Shown: positions 27,799 to 37,766 of the stretch, in pieces | How positions within the stretch are numbered: the first letter of the stretch is position 1 | How the letters are laid out: each line of letters starts with the position of its first letter | Assembly (NCBI RefSeq): GCF_009827055.1 | Contig: NZ_WUMK01000002.1 | Location: 62,001-126,000, forward strand | Direction of reading: 5' to 3' | Source: Shinella kummerowiae | Lineage (GTDB): Bacteria > Pseudomonadota > Alphaproteobacteria > Rhizobiales > Rhizobiaceae | Length of the DNA stretch: 64,000 nucleotides | Position numbers and translations under genes: made by a program | Notes under the pieces: generated by a model | Database searches by the model: none | The model's input: the letters and a program-made list of their open reading frames with translations, nothing else | Told to the model about the DNA's origin: nothing

Positions 27799-28767
27799 TT
27801 ACTGACGGAAGAGCTGGAGGATGTTTTCTGCGCTCGAATTGGCGATCGAGAGCGACTGGATACCCAATTGCTGCTGGGTCTGCAGTGCCTTCAACCGCGT
27901 CGATTCCTCGTTCATGTCGGCATCGACCAGGCGGCCGATGCCCTTGTCGATCACGTCGCCGAGCGAGGCGACGAAGCTTTCCTGCATCTCGATGCGCTTG
28001 GTGATGGCGCCGAGCGTGGAGGCCGCGTTCGTCAGGCCTTTGAGGATGAAATCCGTGACACTGATCATGCCATCGATTTCTTCGTAGGTCGTATCGGCCC
28101 TGAGCTGCACCACAGTGTCATCAGCGGGGTTGCCGAGATCGTCCATGTTGATGATGGAGTATGGACCGAACGCTGGCGGGTTCTCCATGACGTCGGCAAG
28201 ATCGATGGGTTTGGTGAGGTAACCCTGCTCGGGTGTTTCGATGTCGATCAGCACGGAGTTCGCGGTGTCGAAGTCGAGCGTGGTGACCTTGACGTTGCCG
28301 TCGGCGCTTCGCACGAAGGAGGCAACGACGGATTTTATGCCGAGAGCGTCGTCACCGGTATTATAAAGCCAGTTCTCGCCAGAAAAGGAGGCCGACTGAG
28401 CCGCCGAAATGAGCTGGTTCTTCAATTCGGAAATTTCGTCGTTGATCTTGGTCTTGTCGACGCCCGGCTCTCGCGCGGCGACCAGCTTGGCTTTGATCTC
28501 GCTCATCACGTCGATGACGCTTTCCAAGGAGGTATAGGCGGTATCGACCTTGGCGGCACCGAGGCCGAGCGCGTCGGCGACGGTGGAGATGGCGCGGTTG
28601 TCGGAGCGCATGGTGGTCGCGATCGACCAGTAGGCGGCGTTGTCGGCGGCGGTTTCGACGCGCATGCCGGAGGAGACACGCGCCTGCGTCGTCTCGAGGC
28701 TGTTGTCGATCGAACGGAGGGTCTGCAACGCAGCCATGGCGGCGGAGTTGGTCAAGATGCTGGTCAT
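27799..28767 (-). CDS. flaC: Flagellin (third copy)
   Basis: A 322-residue flagellin. The D0/D1 N-terminus starts MTSILTNSAAMAALQTL and contains AADNAAYWSIATTMRSD. The C-terminus has GRLVDADMNEESTRLKALQ and LGIQSLSIANSSAENILQLF. The middle is short, as in rhizobial flagellins. The start at 28767 is chosen by similarity to the other flagellins; an in-frame ATG is two codons upstream. It is split from the other two flagellins by the plus-strand cassette 29471-37684. The letter (C or D) is tentative. Confidence 0.92.
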   Translation of the reverse strand: MTSILTNSAAMAALQTLRSIDNSLETTQARVSSGMRVETAADNAAYWSIATTMRSDNRAISTVADALGLGAAKVDTAYTSLESVIDVMSEIKAKLVAAREPGVDKTKINDEISELKNQLISAAQSASFSGENWLYNTGDDALGIKSVVASFVRSADGNVKVTTLDFDTANSVLIDIETPEQGYLTKPIDLADVMENPPAFGPYSIINMDDLGNPADDTVVQLRADTTYEEIDGMISVTDFILKGLTNAASTLGAITKRIEMQESFVASLGDVIDKGIGRLVDADMNEESTRLKALQTQQQLGIQSLSIANSSAENILQLFRQ

Positions 28768-29470
28768 TGGCATTTGCCCTGAGTAAGTGATTGTCGGGGA
28801 CATGCCGGAGTGAGGCGGGGGACCGGTAACGATGGGAGGCTTCATGCAACCGACGCCGCTCGTTTGCCCTGGGCGTCAGTCCATCGTTCTTAATGATTGG
28901 TTAACGGCCAATGGTTAACAAATGGTTAACGCCGTTAAGGATTTGGAAAGGAAAATGAAAAAAGCGTAAACGAGCGATGGCAGGTTTTTACGGTTTTCAA
29001 CCTTTCCGCGACAAAACCATGACACGCCCTGCCTGTAAGTGGCACGATACCGTGCGATTTTGGCAAACGACCGTTCCGTTTCAGGTCAGGCCGCTTTTGG
29101 AATTGCAAGGATGTGTTGCATCTCATTAACGCATTATTAGAGGTTCCTGCTTAGAACTTTGCTTAGTTGTAGGACTTCTACCCGTATAGGGCCTGCAACC
29201 ACTGGCGTGGGGATCGGAGCCGCCTTCTGGCTCTGGAAGCATGATGCCCTTCCGATACGCTGGCTCGTTCGAGTCATGTTCCATGAAAACAAGTTATCGT
29301 CCGCGAGGACACCCGAATTGCGAAGCCAATGACGGGTCCGGGGGGACGTCCAACGCTGCAGCAAGCGCAGGGACATGCTGAGTATGCCGTAAAGGCGCCG
29401 AACAGGCCCTTTGCGCTGCGACTCGCAGGGCATTGACGTTTGTGGTCAGCCAACCATCAAGGGCGCGTTC
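28768..29470. promoter_or_regulatory. Divergent region between the third flagellin and the octapeptide-repeat gene
   Basis: 703 bp without a convincing gene. On the flagellin side it holds the shared leader motif GGGGACATGCCGGA (28796-28809), ACCGGT (28822-28827) and CATGC (28843-28847). Further out are three TGGTTAAC repeats (28898-28905, 28912-28919, 28923-28930). Toward the repeat gene there is a GCATGATGC (29239-29247), similar to the outer flagellin motif read in that gene's direction. Promoters were not placed. Confidence 0.5.
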
Positions 29471-32400
29471 ATGACTTCAATCGTCACATCTCTTTCGATC
29501 AACCAGATCCGGGCGCTCTCGTCGACCGCGATCGCGAACCTCACCACAACCGACGTCGCAGCTCTCACGAGCACGCAGATCAAGGCGCTGAGCTCCACGC
29601 AGATCGCGGCTTTCGAAACCGAAGACCTCGCGGCCTTCTCCTCGACCCAGATCAGCGCCGTCACCGCCGCCGCCATCACCGGCCTCACCCTTTCGCAGAT
29701 GGATGCGCTGGGCTCCACCAACATCGGCGGCCTCACCTCGGCGCAGATGAACGCGCTCAGCACGTTGCAGATCAACCAGCTGAATTCCGATCAGGTCGAT
29801 CTCCTGACGAGCACGCAGATCGCAGCCCTCAGCGCGGCCGCCCTCGGCACGATGACCTCGGACGAAATCGGCACCTTCACCTCGGATGAAGTCTCCGCCA
29901 TCTCCACCAAGGTTCTGGCAAGCCTCTCCACCGCCGCCATCGCAAACTTCAACAGCGATCAGATCGGCGCCCTCAGCACCAAGCAGGTCGCATCGCTGAC
30001 CAGCGCGCAGATCGCCGTCCTGACCTCGGACCAGATCGACGGCATGACAAGCGGCCAGGTTGCCGCTCTCACCGCCAAGCAGATCACGGCGCTCACGACC
30101 GATGCCGTCGCATCGCTCGACAGCGACCAGATCGGCGCCCTGAACGCCAAGCAGATCGCAGCCTTCTCGACCGCACAGGTCGCCATCCTCGACTCCGACC
30201 AGGTTGCCGCTCTGAGCAGCACCCAGATCGCAGCGCTGAGCGCCGACGCACTCGGCACGATGACCTCGGAAGAAATTGCAACCTTCTCCTCCGATGAGAT
30301 TGCAGCCATCTCCACCAAGGTTCTTTCGAGCCTCTCGACGGCGACCATCGCAAACCTCGACAGCGACAAGATCGCTGCCCTGACTTCCAAGCAGGTCGCG
30401 GCTCTCACCAACGCCCAGATCGGCGTCCTGACGTCGGATCAGATCGACGGCCTGTCTTCCGACAACGTCGCCGCGCTGACCGCCAAGCAGATCACGGCGC
30501 TCACGACCGACGCGCTGGTATCGTTCGACAGCGACCAGATCGCTGCCCTGACGGCCAAGCAGGTCGCTGCCCTCTCCTCTGCCCAGGTCGACGTCCTGAC
30601 CTCCGACCAGATCGACGCCCTCGACAGCGTCCAGATCGCGGCCCTCAGCGCAGCGGCACTCGGCACGATGTCCTCCGACGAGATCGCGACCTTCACGTCT
30701 GACGAAGTCGCCGCAATCAGCACGAAGGTCCTGTCGGCCCTCTCGACCGCCACGATCGCAAACTTCGACAGCGCACAGATCGGCGCCCTGAACAGCAAGC
30801 AGATCGCCGCCCTCACCACCGCCCAGATCGGCGTTCTCACCTCCGATCAGCTCGACGGCCTGTCCTCCGACAACATCGTTGCCCTGACCGCCAAGCAGAT
30901 CACGGCGCTCACGACTGATGCCGTCGCATCGCTCGAAAGCGACCAGGTGGCTGCCCTGACGGCCAAGCAGGTGGCTGCAATGACGACCGGCCAGGTCGAC
31001 GCCCTGACCTCCGATCAGGTTCAGGCCCTGACCAGCACGCAGATCGCGGCCCTCGGTGCCGTGGCGCTCGACACGATGTCCTCCGACGAGATCGCGACCT
31101 TCACATCTGACGAAGTCGCCGCCATCTCCACGAAGGTGCTGTCCAGCCTGTCCACCGCAACGATCGCAAACTTCGACAGCGACAAGATCGCAGCCCTGAC
31201 GTCGAAGCAGGTTGCTGCCCTCACCAACGCCCAGCTCGGTGTTCTGACCTCCGATCAGCTGGACGGCCTGTCGACCGACAACATCATTGCCCTGACCGCC
31301 AAGCAGATCACGGCGATCACGACCGATGCCATCGCATCGCTCGAAAGCGACCAGATCGCAGCCCTGACGTCGAAGCAGGTCGCAGCCCTGAGCTCCGCCC
31401 AGGTCGACGCACTGACCTCCGACCAGGTCCAGGCTCTGAGCAGCACGCAGATCGCAGCCCTCAGCGCCGCAGCGCTGAACACGATGTCCTCCGACGAGAT
31501 CGCGACCTTCACGTCCGATGAAGTCGCAGCCATCTCGACCAAGGTTCTGTCTGCCCTTTCGACCGCTGCCATCGCCAACCTCGACAGCGACAAGATTGCC
31601 GCTCTCAGCAGCAAGCAGGTTGCAGCCCTGACCGCAGCCCAGATCGGCGTCCTGACGTCCGATCAGGTCGATGGTCTGACCAGCAACAACATCGTCGCCC
31701 TGACGGCCAAGCAGATCGAAGCGCTCACGACCGACGCAATCTCGTCGCTCGACAGCGACCAGATCGCCGCCCTCACGGCCAAGCAGGTTGCATCCTTCAC
31801 CTCTGCTCAGATCGACTCGCTGAACTCCGACCAGGTCGAAGCTCTCGACAGCGACCAGATCGCCGTCCTCAGCGCCGCGGCACTCGGCACGATGACCTCC
31901 GAAGAACTGGGTAAGTTCACCTCTGATGAAATCGCCGCCATCAGCACCAAGGTCTTGGCCGCTCTGTCCACCGCTGCCATCGGGAACTTCGCCAGCGATC
32001 AGATCGCAGCCCTGAGCTCTGCCCAGGTTGCCGCTCTGACCACTGCGCAGGTCGCAACCCTGACCTCCGATCAGCTCGACGGTCTCAGCTCCGACGTGAT
32101 CACGGCCCTCACTGCCACCCAGGTCGCAGTTCTGACCACTGATGCGATCGCATCGCTGGAAAGTGACCAGGTCGCAGCCCTGACCTCCAAGCAGGTTGCC
32201 GCCCTGACCACCGCGCAGGTCGCAACCCTGACGTCGGACCAGGTCGACGCCCTGACGAGCACGCAGATCGCAGCCCTCAGCGCCGCAGCGCTCGGCACGA
32301 TGAGCTCTGACGAGATCGGTACCTTCTCGTCTGACGAAGTCGCCGCCATCAGCACCAAGGTTCTGGCCGGCCTGTCGACCGACATCGTGTCCTTCCTCAG

Positions 32401-32902
32401 CAGCGAACAGATCAGCGCCCTGAGCACCGGCCAGCTTGCCTCGCTGACAACGGCACAGATCGGCGTCCTCTCCTCCGACCAGGTTGACGGTCTGACCTCC
32501 GACAACATCGTCGCCCTGACGGCCAAGCAGATCGAAGCGCTCACGACCGACGCCATCTCGTCGCTCGACAGCGACCAGGTCGCAGCCCTGACGAGCACGC
32601 AGATCGCAGCCCTCAGCACGGCCCAGGTCGCAACGCTCACCTCCGACCAGGTCGAGGCTCTGACGAGCACGCAGATCGCGGCGCTCAGCTCTGCCGCACT
32701 CGATGCGCTGGCTTCGGACGAGATCGCGACCTTCACGTCGGACGAGATCGCCGCAATCAACGTCAAGGCACTGCCGGGCCTCTCCACCGAGGACATCGGT
32801 GCCCTGAGCTCGGAACAGGCGCGGGCCTTCACCAGCCAGCAGATCGGCGCGCTGAACAGCTCGCAGGTCGAAGCGATCATCGCAGCCTACAACGACGTCT
32901 GA
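29471..32902 (+). CDS. Giant octapeptide-repeat protein, unknown function
   Basis: A 1143-residue protein. Residues 1-9 are followed by 141 back-to-back octads with no insertion or deletion, then a six-residue tail (AAYNDV). The octad consensus is [STA]-[DKTA]-[QE]-[IV]-x-[AG]-[LFIM]-[TSDN]. From residue 122 the octads form a 17-octad super-repeat (136 residues, 408 bp), seen as seven full copies plus a partial one; landmark octad AALGTM[TS] recurs every 408 bp. No Cys, Trp or His is seen; Tyr and Pro occur once, near the C-terminus. There is no Sec signal or membrane segment, but the N-terminus MTSIVTS resembles flagellin MTSILTN. ATG at 29471; 60 bp of upstream open frame has no repeat. I do not recognise a named family. 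Confidence 0.85.
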   Translation: MTSIVTSLSINQIRALSSTAIANLTTTDVAALTSTQIKALSSTQIAAFETEDLAAFSSTQISAVTAAAITGLTLSQMDALGSTNIGGLTSAQMNALSTLQINQLNSDQVDLLTSTQIAALSAAALGTMTSDEIGTFTSDEVSAISTKVLASLSTAAIANFNSDQIGALSTKQVASLTSAQIAVLTSDQIDGMTSGQVAALTAKQITALTTDAVASLDSDQIGALNAKQIAAFSTAQVAILDSDQVAALSSTQIAALSADALGTMTSEEIATFSSDEIAAISTKVLSSLSTATIANLDSDKIAALTSKQVAALTNAQIGVLTSDQIDGLSSDNVAALTAKQITALTTDALVSFDSDQIAALTAKQVAALSSAQVDVLTSDQIDALDSVQIAALSAAALGTMSSDEIATFTSDEVAAISTKVLSALSTATIANFDSAQIGALNSKQIAALTTAQIGVLTSDQLDGLSSDNIVALTAKQITALTTDAVASLESDQVAALTAKQVAAMTTGQVDALTSDQVQALTSTQIAALGAVALDTMSSDEIATFTSDEVAAISTKVLSSLSTATIANFDSDKIAALTSKQVAALTNAQLGVLTSDQLDGLSTDNIIALTAKQITAITTDAIASLESDQIAALTSKQVAALSSAQVDALTSDQVQALSSTQIAALSAAALNTMSSDEIATFTSDEVAAISTKVLSALSTAAIANLDSDKIAALSSKQVAALTAAQIGVLTSDQVDGLTSNNIVALTAKQIEALTTDAISSLDSDQIAALTAKQVASFTSAQIDSLNSDQVEALDSDQIAVLSAAALGTMTSEELGKFTSDEIAAISTKVLAALSTAAIGNFASDQIAALSSAQVAALTTAQVATLTSDQLDGLSSDVITALTATQVAVLTTDAIASLESDQVAALTSKQVAALTTAQVATLTSDQVDALTSTQIAALSAAALGTMSSDEIGTFSSDEVAAISTKVLAGLSTDIVSFLSSEQISALSTGQLASLTTAQIGVLSSDQVDGLTSDNIVALTAKQIEALTTDAISSLDSDQVAALTSTQIAALSTAQVATLTSDQVEALTSTQIAALSSAALDALASDEIATFTSDEIAAINVKALPGLSTEDIGALSSEQARAFTSQQIGALNSSQVEAIIAAYNDV
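29846..32740 (+). repeat. 408-bp tandem super-repeat inside the octapeptide-repeat gene
   Basis: The landmark codons for GTM[ST]SDE (or DALASDE in the last) begin at 29846, 30254, 30662, 31070, 31478, 31886, 32294 and 32702, each exactly 408 bp apart. Copies are clearly diverged at third positions, so this is an old expansion kept in frame. Middle copies (30662, 31070, 31478) are closest to each other. Confidence 0.92.
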
Positions 32903-32927
32903 TCCGGACGATCGATCCCGAAAACTG

Positions 32928-32959
32928 GCGGCGCGGTTCTTACCGCGCCGCTTTTCTTT
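32928..32959 (+). terminator. Terminator of the octapeptide-repeat gene
   Basis: Ten-bp stem GCGGCGCGGT (32928-32937) / ACCGCGCCGC (32942-32951), loop TCTT, followed by TTTTCTTTT. A textbook intrinsic terminator 25 bp after the stop. It suggests that the glycosyltransferase genes downstream have their own promoter. Confidence 0.88.
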
Positions 32960-33110
32960 TGGGCATGGGGCACACGAACCCGCACCCCACGCCATCCCCG
33001 CCGCGAAAAACGATCAGCCCGACGCAAGACAACTCCGATAGCAAGGCAAACGAGCTCCTTTGCGAGTCGTTCAACAGCCCGGCCAGCAGGCCACTTGCCG
33101 CAGGATGTCC

Positions 33111-35156
33111 ATGACCGTCAGCACCCCCATCGTTCCTGATCCGAACGCACCGCTCCTCAACCTGCTTGGGCGCGCCCGCAACCAGCAGCTTTCGCTCGCC
33201 GAGCTGTTCCAGACCGCGGAAGCCCTTGCCGCTGGCGGCGCCACCCTGCCGGCCATCGAGCTCTACAAGACCTGGATCGCCTTCAACGACACCAATCCGC
33301 TGCTGCATCTCGCCTATTTCAATTTCGCGGTATCGCTTTCCAAGGCGGGGGACACCGCCGCGACGATCCACGCCCTGCGCGCGGCGATCCGGATGAGCCC
33401 GCAGTTCGGCCAGGCCCATATCAATCTCGGGCGGACGCTGGAGGATTGCGGCCTGACGGGGCAGGCCGTCCAGCAATGGCGCACCTTTGCGGATGCGACG
33501 GCGGACATTACGCCCGACAAGATCAACAACCGTCTGCTGAGCCTCCAGCATATCGGCCGTGTTCTGGAAGCAACCGGCAATCTCGAAGAGGCGGAAGCCG
33601 CCCTCTGGCAGGCCATGGAGCTGCAGCCCTCGCGTACCGAGGCCGCCCAGCACTGGATTTCGCTTCGTATGCGCCAGTGCAAATGGCCGGTCGTCGCGCC
33701 GTCGACCCACATCACCTCGCGGCAGTTCATGGACGCGATGTCCTCCATGACGATCGCCTGCTACACGGATGATCCCCTCTTTCACATGGCCAAGGCGCAC
33801 CGCTACTGCCAGGCGACCGTCGGCCGACCGGCCGATCTCAAGGCTTTCGTGCGCAAGCCCGTGCGCCACAAGAGCGGAACCGGCCAGCGCCTGCGCGTCG
33901 GTTACGTTTCCTCCGACCTGCGCCAGCATGCCGTTGGTTTTGCGCTGAGCGAGCTGCTCGAACTGCACGACAAGTCCAATGTCGAGGTCTTCGCATACTA
34001 TTGCGGCGAGCCGGTCGTGCTCGACCAGACGCAGGCGCGCATCAAGCTTGCGGTCGATCATTGGTGCGACATTACCAAGTTGAGTGACATCGACGCGGCC
34101 CGGCAGATCGTCGCCGACGAGATCGACGTGCTGATCGACGTCAATGGCTATACCAAACACGCCCGCACGAAAATCTTCGCCTATCGCCCGGCCCCGGTGA
34201 TCGTGAATTTCTGCGGCTATCCCGGAACGATGGCCAGCCCGTATCACCAGTACATGATCGCCGACGACCAGATCGTGCCGCCGGAAAATGAGCTGTATTA
34301 TACCGAGAAGGTGCTTCGCATCCCCTGCAATCAGCCGGTGGACCGCAAGCGCACCGTCAACCCGCGCCCGACCCGGGCGGCGGTCGGCCTGCCGGAAGAC
34401 GCCTTCGTCTTCGCAAGCTTCAACGGCATGCAGAAGATCACCGCCAACTGCTTTGCCCGCTGGATGGCCATCCTCACCGCCACGCCGGGCAGCGTGCTGT
34501 GGCTGCTGGTCGGCGATGACAGCGTCAACGAGCGCGTCAAACAGATGGCAGAACAGGCGGGCGTCGCGCCGGAGCGGCTGATCTTTGCCGGCAAGACCCA
34601 GAACCCGGATCATCTCGCCCGCATCGGCCTTGCCGACCTGTTCCTCGACACCTTCCCCTATGGCGCGCATTCTACCGCCGCCGACGCCATCACCCAGGGT
34701 CTGCCGGTGCTGACCGTCGCGGGCAAGAGTTTCGCCTCGCGCTTCTGCGCCAGCATCGTCGTGGCGGCCGGCATTCCCGAACTCGTCTGCAAGAGCCCGG
34801 ACGACTACGTGCACCAGGCGGTCGCCTTCGCGAAGGATCCGGCGCGTCTTGCCGCGGTCAAGGCTTCGCTCCTGCAGCAACGGGAAACCTGCGCGCTGCG
34901 CGACATGCCGGCCCTTGCCCGCCGGCTCGAAGAATTGTTCTGGCAGATGCAGGGCGAAGCGGAGCGTGGCGAGACGCCCGTGCCGGACCTGCGCAACCTC
35001 GACCTCTACTACGAGGTGGGTGCCGAGCTTGCAGCCGCGAATATCGATTTCGAAGACGACGAGGCCTACAGGCAGCGCTACCGCGCGCAGCTTTCCATCC
35101 TGAACGACTTCGCACCACTTTCACCCGACGCTCGCCTCTGGACCGCTGCCGTATAA
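33111..35156 (+). CDS. O-GlcNAc-transferase-like (SPINDLY/GT41) glycosyltransferase with TPR repeats
   Basis: A 681-residue cytosolic protein. Residues about 30-200 form TPR helices (LLHLAYFNFAVSLSKAGD, FGQAHINLGRTLEDCG). The C-terminal GT41 catalytic domain shows RVGYVSSDLRQHAVGFALSE, IVNFCGYPGTMASPYHQYMI, FASFNGMQKITA and FLDTFPYGAHSTAADAITQG followed by LPVLTVAG. Such enzymes add sugar to Ser/Thr of proteins; in several bacteria they glycosylate flagellin or adhesins. Candidate targets here are the flagellins and the Ser/Thr-rich octad protein. ATG 33111 or 33105; both are weakly supported. Confidence 0.87.
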   Translation: MTVSTPIVPDPNAPLLNLLGRARNQQLSLAELFQTAEALAAGGATLPAIELYKTWIAFNDTNPLLHLAYFNFAVSLSKAGDTAATIHALRAAIRMSPQFGQAHINLGRTLEDCGLTGQAVQQWRTFADATADITPDKINNRLLSLQHIGRVLEATGNLEEAEAALWQAMELQPSRTEAAQHWISLRMRQCKWPVVAPSTHITSRQFMDAMSSMTIACYTDDPLFHMAKAHRYCQATVGRPADLKAFVRKPVRHKSGTGQRLRVGYVSSDLRQHAVGFALSELLELHDKSNVEVFAYYCGEPVVLDQTQARIKLAVDHWCDITKLSDIDAARQIVADEIDVLIDVNGYTKHARTKIFAYRPAPVIVNFCGYPGTMASPYHQYMIADDQIVPPENELYYTEKVLRIPCNQPVDRKRTVNPRPTRAAVGLPEDAFVFASFNGMQKITANCFARWMAILTATPGSVLWLLVGDDSVNERVKQMAEQAGVAPERLIFAGKTQNPDHLARIGLADLFLDTFPYGAHSTAADAITQGLPVLTVAGKSFASRFCASIVVAAGIPELVCKSPDDYVHQAVAFAKDPARLAAVKASLLQQRETCALRDMPALARRLEELFWQMQGEAERGETPVPDLRNLDLYYEVGAELAAANIDFEDDEAYRQRYRAQLSILNDFAPLSPDARLWTAAV

Positions 35157-35212
35157 CCATCCGGCGGTCGTCAGCGTGGCAGTGATCGACAATTCTGAAT
35201 GACGAGGACAGC

Positions 35213-36496
35213 ATGACCCCAGTTATCCTGGTGACCTTTGCCGGACGGCAGAAACGGATGGAAATCCTGACCCAATACGTCCGACGGGCGTTGGATCTCG
35301 GGATCATCGACGAGTGGCATATCTGGGATTTCACCCGCGCGGACGACGACTACGCCTGGGTGACCCGGGAATTCGGCCCTGCCCGCTATATGGGCTCGAA
35401 GGTGCCGTATCAGACAGCAGGGACCGTCACGCCGCAGGCCTCCTTCCGCACGAGCGCACGGATCCGTCACGACCTGCACATCGCGATCGTTCCGAACGAT
35501 CGGTCGCAGGAGTGCTACGAGATCGTGGTCGGCGGCTGGAAAAACACCCATTCGGCGCTGCGCAAGATCACGCGCGACCAGCTGCAGAATTTCGACCGGG
35601 ACAACCAGGCCAATCTCTGGATCAAGCCGACGCCGGGCGCCCTGTCTCCGGGACAGCCCAATGAGGTCGTGCTGATGCTCGATTCGGCGGGCGTGCCGAC
35701 GCTGCGCATCAACGATGCGACGATCGGCACCTGGCCGGAGCTGAACCTTGGCGCCGGCGCGTCGGTTCTCATTCGCGGCGGCTGGGGCGCCGATCTGGAA
35801 CTCTGCGACGTCAATGCCCGGACCCGGCGCTATATCGGCAATCCGCGCGAGCAGCTGCCCTATTTCCAGGCCTACGAATATTACGCGACACGGATCGACG
35901 CCTTCGCCGACGCCGTCTTCCTGAAGTGCGACGATGACATCGTCTATCTCGACATCGACAAGCTGGATGGCTTCATCCAGTTCCGCCGTGCCAATCCGCA
36001 CTACTTCGTCGTGTCGGCAAACGTCGTGAACAATGGGGTATGCGCCTACTTCCAGCAGCAGGCGGGTTCCATTCCGGCAAGTGTCGGCGATTTCGAAAGG
36101 CCGCCGGGCGGTTTTGGCGGCTCTCTCTGGGAGAGCGCGGAACGCGCGACGCAGTTGCATGCCTTCTTCCTTAGCACCGGCGGCGCGGCGTTGCCCCTCC
36201 CCGAGCCCGTCGTCGACTGGACCGAACGGCAGTCGATCAACTTCATCGCCTGGCTGGGGCGCGACCTGCGCCACATGGCGCTGCCGCAGGGCGATGACGA
36301 ACACGCCCTCACCATCGGCGTGCCGACCTTCCTGGAGCGGCCGTCCGCGATCTATTCCGACTTCATGGTGAGCCATCTGAGCTTTGGCCCGCAGGAGCGC
36401 GGCTGGGATCCAACCGCGCTGATCGAAGCCTACGAAGTCTTGATGCGCGACCGGCTGTTTCCGGCAGATGCACCACGGCTGCGGGCCGCAGGCTGA
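35213..36496 (+). CDS. Glycosyltransferase-like protein with an embedded PF12248-like domain
   Basis: A 427-residue cytosolic protein. The N-terminus (PVILVTFAGRQKRMEILTQYV) and the segment KCDDDIVYLDIDKLDGF (about residue 240) look like a GT-A glycosyltransferase with an Asp-rich metal motif. Residues about 75-195 form an inserted module with YEIVVGGWKNTHSALRK, resembling the farnesoic-acid O-methyltransferase-named PF12248 domain, now thought to be a beta-sandwich ligand-binding module. The sugar and acceptor are unknown. It lies 56 bp after the GT41 gene with GAGGACAG before the ATG, so it is probably co-transcribed with it and glf. Confidence 0.65.
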   Translation: MTPVILVTFAGRQKRMEILTQYVRRALDLGIIDEWHIWDFTRADDDYAWVTREFGPARYMGSKVPYQTAGTVTPQASFRTSARIRHDLHIAIVPNDRSQECYEIVVGGWKNTHSALRKITRDQLQNFDRDNQANLWIKPTPGALSPGQPNEVVLMLDSAGVPTLRINDATIGTWPELNLGAGASVLIRGGWGADLELCDVNARTRRYIGNPREQLPYFQAYEYYATRIDAFADAVFLKCDDDIVYLDIDKLDGFIQFRRANPHYFVVSANVVNNGVCAYFQQQAGSIPASVGDFERPPGGFGGSLWESAERATQLHAFFLSTGGAALPLPEPVVDWTERQSINFIAWLGRDLRHMALPQGDDEHALTIGVPTFLERPSAIYSDFMVSHLSFGPQERGWDPTALIEAYEVLMRDRLFPADAPRLRAAG

Positions 36497-37684
<1,188 letters not shown>

Positions 37685-37704
37685 GGCGCCTGCCCATGAA
37701 CGAC

Positions 37705-37731
37705 GAAGGCCCCGGCAAAACCGGGGCCTTC
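37705..37731. terminator. Shared terminator between glf and the second flagellin
   Basis: Eleven-bp perfect stem GAAGGCCCCGG (37705-37715) / CCGGGGCCTTC (37721-37731), loop CAAAA, between convergent genes. There is little T-run on either side, but the stem is strong. Confidence 0.75.
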
Positions 37732-37766
37732 TGAATAATGCGAAGGGTTCGAGCCTCCTCTTCCGA

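Noticed and set aside
29846-32740. CRISPR-like regular spacing
   Set aside because: The 408-bp and 24-bp periods are in-frame coding repeats; there are no short identical repeats with unique spacers and no cas genes.
29471-32902. Similarity of octads to TAL-effector repeats (LTxxQVxAI)
   Set aside because: TAL repeats are 33-35 residues with a variable di-residue. Here the unit is eight residues with no such site; the likeness is a general helix-capping pattern.
29477-32995. An antisense open frame of 1172 codons opposite the octapeptide-repeat gene
   Set aside because: It mirrors the 8-codon periodicity and biased codon use of the sense gene. Its product is Gly/Arg/Asp-rich with no family features, and it reads through the sense gene's terminator. 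The sense frame has regular protein structure and a proper terminator.
32940-34880. 646-codon minus-strand frame over the GT41 gene
   Set aside because: A shadow of the GT41 coding frame; the plus-strand product has clear catalytic motifs.
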